Part shown: positions 8,201 through 11,745 of the stretch, one piece after another
Numbering within the stretch: position 1 is the stretch's first letter
Layout: each line of letters opens with the position of its first letter
DNA from: Betaproteobacteria bacterium
GTDB taxonomy: Bacteria; Pseudomonadota; Gammaproteobacteria; Burkholderiales; Casimicrobiaceae
Assembly (NCBI GenBank): GCA_003153335.1
Contig: PLYG01000135.1
Location: 14,712-26,456 of the forward strand
Direction of reading: 5' to 3'
Length of the DNA: 11,745 nt
Notes under the pieces: generated by a model
Seen by the model: the letters and a program-made list of their open reading frames with translations, nothing else
Databases searched by the model: none
What the model was told of the DNA's origin: nothing
Position numbers and translations under genes: made by a program

Positions 8201-8681
8201 GGACCTTGTGCAGTCCAGACAGGCCGGCGGCGGCTTGGAACAGCATCTGTCCCACGTCGCCCGAGCTGTTGAGGATTTGTTTGGCTCCCTCGACGAGGCT
8301 GTGGTGATTGAGGCCGAAGTTGCGCTCGTAGAAAGCGCGATCACTCCCGCCCAACCACTTGAGCAGATCACCCTCCGAGAGGGGCTCGCCGGCAGCATTC
8401 ATGAGCGGCTGCTTGTTGCGCTTGAAGCGCTGGAACGACAGGGGCTCGCCACCATTTTCCAGCCGGCCGCCGATGACCAATTCCGTCATCCCATGACGAA
8501 AGCCGAGGGTGGTGTTGCGCGGGATGCCGTAGAAGAGGTCAAGGATCGCCTGCAAGGTGGTCGATTTTCCCGCCTCGTTCCCGCCCACGATCAGATGGAG
8601 ATCGACGGGCGACTTCGGGAAAGTCAGGGTCTTGTCGGCGAACTTGCCGAAACGGGTCAGGTCGAGCTGGGCGAGGCGCAT
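5226..8681 (-). CDS. yhaN: YhaN-family SMC/Rad50-like AAA ATPase
   Basis: This is a 1151-aa ATPase with an ABC-type head split between the two ends of the protein, as in Rad50, SbcC and YhaN. The N-terminal head opens MRLAQLDLTRFGKF and has Walker A at G33-GNEAGKS40. Residues about 165-1000 are Ala/Glu/Arg/Gln-rich and heptad-like, a long coiled coil with YhaN-type breaks such as AVGLPGMTPEHYPAWI. The C-terminal head has the ABC signature SSGTEDQ (1067-1073), Walker B LPFIADD (1093-1099) and the H-loop THH (1129-1131). No CxxC occurs anywhere, so there is no zinc hook, unlike SbcC/Rad50. It starts 2 bases after the yhaO stop with GGAAG upstream, so the pair is co-translated. The likely role is ATP-dependent control of the YhaO nuclease on DNA ends, in repair or defence. 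It is longer than the roughly 960-aa Bacillus YhaN. Confidence 0.88.
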   Translation of the reverse strand: MRLAQLDLTRFGKFADKTLTFPKSPVDLHLIVGGNEAGKSTTLQAILDLFYGIPRNTTLGFRHGMTELVIGGRLENGGEPLSFQRFKRNKQPLMNAAGEPLSEGDLLKWLGGSDRAFYERNFGLNHHSLVEGAKQILNSSGDVGQMLFQAAAGLSGLHKVRSKLEEEGRQLWGERKRGDAAYYAGLNRMEEAETLLREVSVSANKWQTARRELESATNAATAAINEYREVEARRERLARIKRITPALQQMRAAQAERDALGHPAPLPSTAQRTLDDAESEIAYAEADQRRVGPLLAAAKAALGSVRRNPALVAHGAAIGNLAGRVTQFLKASSDLPGVQGQLDAKIVAVQASARQIGWAESDVAAIAAKLPTRLVRSEIEALLRTRQATDSAVGAAEKAESGQKATIKTLDETVAALPASAPSPAVAAALDAAKALDLTQAQAKAQKKITDAWRLADVALASLAPWTGDADALRRFPLHLTAEAFRNVSTRDGLTTRYDLASENLQAKRAEVARLNVAADEARRHAEPVTMIALTGQRTKRDNLWQEFRTGSKAPTTDGTAYEAEVIAADSLADRRYGDAAVIEHAQALDTQVKALEAEIGVLQEQLTAQATALTALRTTWDACMQAVGLPGMTPEHYPAWIKQREAALTAAKDEASARAELADLLARAAAAETALRDALTDAGQSATELGLDLAALVRRASEFEARQIGLRAELKGWQTQRQTAAAALLGLSEQSEAARKARQQWQEKWAQRIAAAGLPADIGTAGAQTALEMLQEVETACAAIRELQGRTGPMGQEIERFTRDATLLATTCMPEIAALPPAEIAASLSEGLRLAQQAETDHTRLAGEVTKFTADNAKAGEDIARGTAKIAPLLDIAHTTTRDELRAAIQLADACRFAETRARDAAATVQTGGDNLPLDRLVAEVDSEDPALLALRLEEAQTARKTAEERRDEAVKLRTQAEGAFEKIAGQDTAAKAESMRQDALLSMGDAADEYVRITLGVKLLKWAVEKYSAEKQDPLLRLASGTFKTLTCDAFDKLSLDFEATPVALTAHRSDGGMITVGDMSSGTEDQLYLALRLAALELHLESATALPFIADDIFVHWDNVRTGAGFAALAKLAIKTQVIVLTHHDNLVEIARRATDDKVCIHQL

Positions 8682-8683
8682 GG

Positions 8684-9949
8684 TCAGGCTTCCAGAGTGA
8701 TACGGTCGAGCACACTTGGTGCGATCTCGCGGATGAGGGTGGCGAAGTCGCCGTCCCTGACCGCCCGGAGGGCAGGGACCTCCTGCCGGTAGATGTCGTG
8801 CGGCATCTTCGAAAGCAGCACCGCAAACTCCGATTCCAGTGAGGCAAGGAACTCCGGGTCCTTTGCCGCATCGCCCAGCAGCGCCTGCAGTTCGCTCAAG
8901 GCGTCGCCGCGCGCCGCGATCACCAAGGCGTCGGTGGCCGGTTCACTGCGGACCTTCACTTTCTCGATCCAGATTTCCTCGCCACCCACGTTAATCGCTT
9001 GGGCGGTCAGTTCGGCGCGCAGGAGTTGTTCCTGTCCAAACAGCGCGCCGTGGGCGGCGGACTTGCCGGTCAGAGTGACCCGGCACGCCAGCGGGCGGCC
9101 ATCGGCATCGTCCAACAGTTGGCGGAACACAACGCCGGCTTGGGCCACCACGTCGTCGCGGGTCTTGGCGGTGCTGATGTCCACTTCCGCCATTTGCCAG
9201 CGCAGCACATCGACGAAGATGCGCTGCGGAGGCTGTAATTCGCCGTTCTCGTAGGAAACCAGCATGGCGCCGCGCGGGCCCAGCTCCTGCACGTGCCGAC
9301 CCTGCAGGTTGCCCGGCATCACGACCCACGGTGCCTCGCAATGAATTTGGTGGAGGTGGATGTGACCGAGGGCGAAGTAGGCGTACCCCTTGTTCTTCAG
9401 CTCGTCGAGGCTGCAAGGAGCGTAGTTGCCGTGCGGCGTATTACCCTCCAGCCCGGTATGCAGCATGCCGATGTTCAGGTAGCCGTCGAGTGGGGCAGGG
9501 TACTTGGAGAGCAGGTTCTGGGTCGTTTCCGCGTGCTTGAAGCTCTGGCCGTGCACGGCGACGCGCACACCGTCGAGGTCAAACCGGACCGTCTCCGGGG
9601 CCTCGCTCGACAAAATGTGGACATTGGGGGTCAAAGGCAGGCTCTTGGTCATCTCGTTGGCGGCATCGTGATTGCCGCGCAGCATGACCACTTGAATCTT
9701 GGCCACGTTCAACCGGGCCATCTCCCGGACGAAGAACATGCCGGTATTCGATTCCTTCCACGCGGTGTCGAATACGTCGCCCACCAACAGCAGAAAGGCC
9801 GCCTTCTCGGCGATAGTGCGGTCAATCAGGTTGGAAAACGCGCTGCGAGTGGCGGTGCGCATCAGGTCAGGTACCGCATTGTCGTGCGCGGACAGCCCGG
9901 ATAAGGCACTGTCGATGTGGGTATCTGCGGCGTGGACGAATTTCAGCAA
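8684..9949 (-). CDS. yhaO: YhaO-family Mre11/SbcD-like metallophosphoesterase nuclease
   Basis: This is a 421-aa calcineurin-like phosphoesterase expected to cut DNA with two metal ions (Mn2+ in relatives). All family motifs are present: D9-T-H11, G57-D58-x-x-D61, G92-N93-H94-D95, H164 (GMLHTG) and G195-H196-I-H198. A capping region follows from about residue 240, where the family contacts the YhaN partner. The start is a TTG at 9949. It is supported by GGAG exactly seven bases upstream and by the family-typical opening LLKFVHAADTHIDS; no ATG gives a complete motif I. A TTG start suggests modest expression. It is the first gene of a two-gene operon with yhaN, 2 bases apart. The promoter region carries an operator-like palindrome shared with the RNA locus at 11021. 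A typical SbcD is possible but less likely because the partner is YhaN-like. Confidence 0.9.
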   Translation of the reverse strand: MLKFVHAADTHIDSALSGLSAHDNAVPDLMRTATRSAFSNLIDRTIAEKAAFLLLVGDVFDTAWKESNTGMFFVREMARLNVAKIQVVMLRGNHDAANEMTKSLPLTPNVHILSSEAPETVRFDLDGVRVAVHGQSFKHAETTQNLLSKYPAPLDGYLNIGMLHTGLEGNTPHGNYAPCSLDELKNKGYAYFALGHIHLHQIHCEAPWVVMPGNLQGRHVQELGPRGAMLVSYENGELQPPQRIFVDVLRWQMAEVDISTAKTRDDVVAQAGVVFRQLLDDADGRPLACRVTLTGKSAAHGALFGQEQLLRAELTAQAINVGGEEIWIEKVKVRSEPATDALVIAARGDALSELQALLGDAAKDPEFLASLESEFAVLLSKMPHDIYRQEVPALRAVRDGDFATLIREIAPSVLDRITLEA

Positions 9950-9990
9950 AGTGATACTCCGATTTGGAGAATAATGGGAAAGCGATAGTA

Positions 9991-10019
9991 ACTATACCCG
10001 AAAATGGGTACAATAACCA
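9991..10019 (-). promoter_or_regulatory. putative yhaO promoter with operator-like palindrome
   Basis: On the minus strand, TATAGT (9996-9991) forms a -10 box with a weak -35, TGGTTA, 17 bases upstream. A palindrome, TACCC-N6-GGGTA (9995-10010), overlaps the -10 box, so a bound protein would block RNA polymerase. The same layout, CCC-N6-GGGTATA, recurs at 11021-11036. The predicted leader to the TTG start is about 35 bases. Confidence 0.55.
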
Positions 10020-10059
10020 TGGATATTTGAGGCACGACCGTCTACCGATTCCCATCCGC

Positions 10060-10088
10060 TTGACGCTCCGTTCGTGTGGCAATAACGA
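10060..10088 (+). promoter_or_regulatory. putative promoter of the tRNA array
   Basis: TTGACG (10060-10065) is followed after 17 bases by TAACGA (10083-10088), a good -35 and a weak -10, placing the start a few bases before the first tRNA at 10100. It is divergent from the yhaO promoter. Confidence 0.45.
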
Positions 10089-10099
10089 AGTTCAGAAAT

Positions 10100-10186
10100 G
10101 CCCTTGTGGTGAAATTGGTAGACACGCCAGCTTGAGGGGCTGGTGGCCGTAAGGCCGTGCTGGTTCGAGTCCAGTCAAGGGCACCA
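10100..10186 (+). tRNA. tRNA-Leu(GAG), reads CUC/CUU
   Basis: The acceptor stem GCCCTTG/CAAGGGC is perfect and followed by A73 and encoded CCA. The anticodon stem CCAGC/GCTGG closes the loop TTGAGGG with anticodon GAG. A long variable arm (class II) and a TTCGAGT T loop complete a canonical tRNA-Leu of 87 nt. No mismatches are seen apart from a G-T pair at the base of the T stem. Confidence 0.95.
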
Positions 10187-10199
10187 CCATTTGCAGTAC

Positions 10200-10284
10200 C
10201 GGGAACTGGCGAAATTGGCAGTCGCATCGGCCTCAAAAGCCGACGGGGAAACCCATCCAAGTTCGACCCTCGGGTTCCCGACCA
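10200..10284 (+). tRNA. tRNA-Leu(CAA), reads UUG, slightly degenerate
   Basis: The acceptor CGGGAAC/GTTCCCG is perfect, with A73 and encoded CCA. The anticodon stem TCGGC/GCCGA closes CTCAAAA with anticodon CAA. The variable arm has a GGG/CCC stem with a GAAA loop. The T stem CCAAG/CTCGG contains an A51-C63 mismatch and the T loop is TTCGACC, so folding may be weakened. It lies 13 bases after the first tRNA. Confidence 0.88.
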
Positions 10285-10323
10285 CTATCAATGCGGCGCG
10301 CATCGCGCGTCGCGGCACGCATT

Positions 10324-10413
10324 GGGGAGCTGGCGGAATCGGAGAGACGCCGGGGCCTTAAAAACCTCTGGGGCTTCCACCCCGTCCGAGTTCGAGTCTC
10401 GGGCTCCCCACCA
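10324..10413 (+). tRNA. tRNA-Leu(UAA), reads UUA, anticodon stem imperfect
   Basis: The acceptor GGGGAGC/GCTCCCC is perfect, with A73 and encoded CCA, and the T arm CCGAG-TTCGAGT-CTCGG is perfect. The anticodon loop is CTTAAAA (anticodon UAA), closed by GGGGC/ACCTC with a C31-A39 mismatch and a G-T pair. The variable arm has a GGGG/CCCC stem. At 90 nt it is long but within class II range. Confidence 0.87.
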
Positions 10414-10437
10414 ACGCAGCGCACGTTACACCGCAAT

Positions 10438-10514
10438 GCCCCCGTAGCTCAGCGGATCAGAGCACTCCGGTCCTAACGGAGGGGCCGCACGTTCGATTCG
10501 TGCCGGGGGCACCA
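10438..10514 (+). tRNA. tRNA-Arg(CCU), reads AGG
   Basis: The acceptor GCCCCCG/CGGGGGC is perfect, with A73 and encoded CCA. The anticodon stem CTCCG/CGGAG closes GTCCTAA with anticodon CCU. The T stem GCACG/CGTGC is perfect. The gene is 77 nt. The G at loop position 32 is unusual, since a pyrimidine is normal there. It is the last gene of the array, and no clear terminator follows. Confidence 0.93.
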
Positions 10515-11010
10515 CGTCGTTCAAAAATGCATGGGCAGTCCCGGTCCGTCACTTTTGACAGTCAGGAAAGCGTAGCGATATAGTGCAAAGCATTGGTGAT
10601 TGCTAGAATTGCGACGAGCGCCGAAAAGTGATGTGTCGAGGGATTTCGTTGTTGATTTTGCTGGGCGGCGTGGCCTAGAAAGGCGATGGACTATCGAGCG
10701 TGGATGTAATCACATAGGAGAAACCGGGTTTACTGCCCAAATACTGCCAGATTCTCTGCAAGCAGCCAGTGCTCGAACTGTTGCGGACGAGTGCTTTTCC
10801 GTATGCGTATAATAAACATTATGTTAAATAACTGATTACAAACGAGAAAATAGTAAAAACGTATTACAATACAGTGGATATTGCAGAAATGCAATTTGCA
10901 AGCAAGTGGAGGTTCTAAACCGATCAACTGCTATGCGTCCGATGCCGGCCCAGCAGAGGCGCGTTGGAGGACCAAACGCCAGAACCAAATTGCCGCGCCG
11001 CCGATTGGTG
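10515..11010. other. about 500 bases without a recognisable gene, including an AT-rich patch
   Basis: Apart from the promoter at 10555, nothing codes convincingly on either strand. Bases about 10800-10900 are much more AT-rich than the rest of the window. They contain a near-palindrome, AACATTATGTT, and a perfect small hairpin, ATTGCA-GAAA-TGCAAT, at 10880-10895. GGTTCT near 10911 and AGAACC near 10981 form a short inverted repeat. The composition change suggests acquired or non-coding DNA. Confidence 0.5.
10555..10584 (+). promoter_or_regulatory. strong sigma70-type promoter without an obvious gene
   Basis: A consensus -35 TTGACA (10555-10560) is followed after 18 bases by TATAGT (10579-10584). 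The start would be near 10592. No convincing gene follows. The only downstream candidates are a 70-codon TTG-start frame (10600-10812) and a 15-codon hydrophobic frame beginning MCRGISLLILLGG (ATG at 10633), neither with a good ribosome binding site. Confidence 0.6.
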
Positions 11011-11038
11011 TTGCATTGTTCCCAAAAGTGGGTATAAT
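11011..11038 (+). promoter_or_regulatory. promoter of the structured RNA locus with operator-like palindrome
   Basis: TTGCAT (11011-11016) and a perfect TATAAT (11033-11038) are separated by 16 bases, giving a start near 11045. CCC-AAAAGT-GGG (11021-11032) lies in the spacer directly against the -10. The layout CCC-N6-GGGTATA is the same as at the yhaO promoter. Confidence 0.65.
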
Positions 11039-11044
11039 TGGCGC

Positions 11045-11525
11045 TGTGATGATTCTGGTTTGAAAAGATTTCGCCCTAACCGGGCCGCACTACAGCGGCG
11101 CTCAGCCAGCGCCAGCCGGTGACCGAAGAGTTCGGAAGCCGTATCGACCAGCAAGGCTCGCGAGCCGAACACCCGATGCGGAAAAAACGGCGTTAGAAAC
11201 TCGGCACAGGAGGCCCCGGTCCTCCGGTGGGTAAAACCGCGAATGACTGGGAAAGATTTTGATTCGGGTTCGATGGGACCAGCAGGCGAAACGCAGTGGA
11301 AAAGCAGGCGCGAAGCCCGGCGCACGAACGAGTAGCGAGTTACCCGAAAGCCTTCTGGCATAAGTAAGGTCCCACCTCGGTGGGGTAGCGAAAGGGAGTG
11401 GGGATCGGGAATTCATTCGGTGTATCAGTCTGGACGGGATGCGTCCCCCCAGCCGCACGACGGACTGCACACAAGGGCGCTGGCCTGCCCCCTTCGAACC
11501 CGTCCTTTTCAGGGTGAGAGCAACG
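11045..11525 (+). ncRNA. probable large structured RNA (possible HEARO/omega-RNA-like)
   Basis: No protein frame on either strand is convincing here, but secondary structure is dense. Perfect hairpins occur at 11097-11113 (GGCGCT/AGCGCC), 11123-11135 (CCGAA/TTCGG), 11209-11225 (GGAGG/CCTCC), 11371-11384 (CCCACC/GGTGGG) and 11432-11446 (GGACG/CGTCC, nested in CAGTC/GACTG). The 12-base palindrome GGCTCGCGAGCC lies at 11155-11166. A long-range stem pairs 11265-11277 (CGGGTTCGATGGG) with 11490-11502 (CCCTTCGAACCCG), 12 of 13 paired, closing a 238-base domain. GCAGGCGAAACGCAGTGG and CATAAGT within it remind me of HEARO/omega RNAs that guide IscB/IsrB, but this is from memory. Alternatives are a 480-base regulatory leader for the downstream ORF, or another large RNA class. 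Ends are approximate. Confidence 0.5.
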
Positions 11526-11720
11526 ATGCGACCGTACTACCAGACCCCTGCCCTGCGCGAGCGCGTTCTGCGGCTTGCGCCGCGCAACCGGGCGCGGGTT
11601 CGGGCCATGGCCCGTCATGAGGCGGCGCAGGGAGCATCGACGCTGGACTGGAAGCCGGAACTGTATTTTGTCGGTGCGCGCCACTTGCGGCTCTGTGGCT
11701 TCAAGGCGGCACCGAGGTAA
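11526..11720 (+). CDS. small basic 64-aa protein of unknown function, downstream of the structured RNA
   Basis: The ATG at 11526 follows AGGGTGAGAG, a plausible ribosome binding site, and lies 24 bases after the 3' arm of the long-range RNA stem. The product begins MRPYYQTPALRERVLRL and is very rich in Arg (about 12 in the first 33 residues), as expected for a nucleic-acid-binding peptide. It has no Walker, HNH, RuvC or HTH motif that I can see, and does not match the opening of IscB. The frame stays open upstream to 11439, but those codons lie in the structured RNA. It could be translated under control of the RNA, or be the remnant of a longer gene. The window ends 25 bases after the stop. 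Confidence 0.4.
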   Translation: MRPYYQTPALRERVLRLAPRNRARVRAMARHEAAQGASTLDWKPELYFVGARHLRLCGFKAAPR

Positions 11721-11745
11721 CGATCAATCGCGGGATGGCGCAGTT

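Noticed and set aside
5226..8681. Calling the ATPase SbcC/Rad50
   Set aside because: No CxxC zinc hook exists anywhere in the protein, and the coiled-coil breaks and head motifs fit the YhaN group better.
10438..10514. tRNA-Arg(CCU) as the attachment site of an island
   Set aside because: No second copy of its 3' end was found elsewhere in the window, so nothing here shows integration at this gene.
10911..10986. Integron attC-like site from the GGTTCT/AGAACC inverted repeat
   Set aside because: No proper GTTRRRY core or paired R/L boxes are seen, and no integron integrase is in the window.
10924..11470. Minus-strand frames of 120-145 codons over the RNA locus
   Set aside because: They lack ribosome binding sites and recognisable domains, overlap the promoter and hairpins on the other strand, and read as translated structured RNA.
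1..11745. CRISPR array
   Set aside because: No short, regularly spaced direct repeats with unique spacers were seen. The 130-base repeat is too long and too diverged.

Overview
The window is a high-G+C accessory region from a proteobacterium, most likely a betaproteobacterium. That guess rests on base composition, the style of the IS21 element, CCA-encoding tRNA genes, and the proteobacterial form of the YhaO/YhaN pair. No rRNA or taxonomic marker gene is present, so the assignment is tentative. Everything from base 1 to about 9950 that is clearly coding lies on the minus strand. The tRNA genes and the right-hand RNA locus lie on the plus strand.

Layout. Bases 1-1440 hold a complete tyrosine recombinase, overlapped by 4 bases with the start of a second gene that leaves the window. 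This arrangement is typical of recombinase-in-trio (RIT) elements. Upstream of it lies a cluster of repeats that looks like recombinase binding sites. Bases about 1488-4494 form an IS21-family insertion sequence of about 3.0 kb: istA and istB, a Cys-rich passenger ORF before istA, and a 70-codon ORF after istB. It has imperfect 20-base terminal inverted repeats. Bases 4495-5225 contain no recognisable gene. They hold a strong minus-strand terminator hairpin and a diverged tandem repeat with a period near 130 bases.

Bases 5226-9949 are a two-gene operon: a Mre11/SbcD-type nuclease (YhaO family) followed 2 bases later by a long SMC/Rad50-like ATPase (YhaN family) without a zinc-hook CxxC. The two should act together as a DNA-end-processing or DNA-sensing nuclease. 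Divergent to it, at 10100-10514, is an array of four tRNA genes: Leu(GAG), Leu(CAA), Leu(UAA) and Arg(CCU). Two of the Leu genes have stem mismatches.

Bases 10515-11010 are mostly gene-free with a strong orphan promoter and an AT-rich patch. From about 11045 to 11525 a promoter leads into what looks like a large structured RNA: several perfect hairpins plus a 13-base long-range stem. A small basic ORF follows just before the window ends. From memory only, parts of this RNA resemble HEARO/omega RNAs of the IscB/IsrB family, but no IscB-like protein is visible. The promoters of the nuclease operon and of the RNA carry the same operator-like palindrome fused to their -10 boxes, which suggests a shared regulator.
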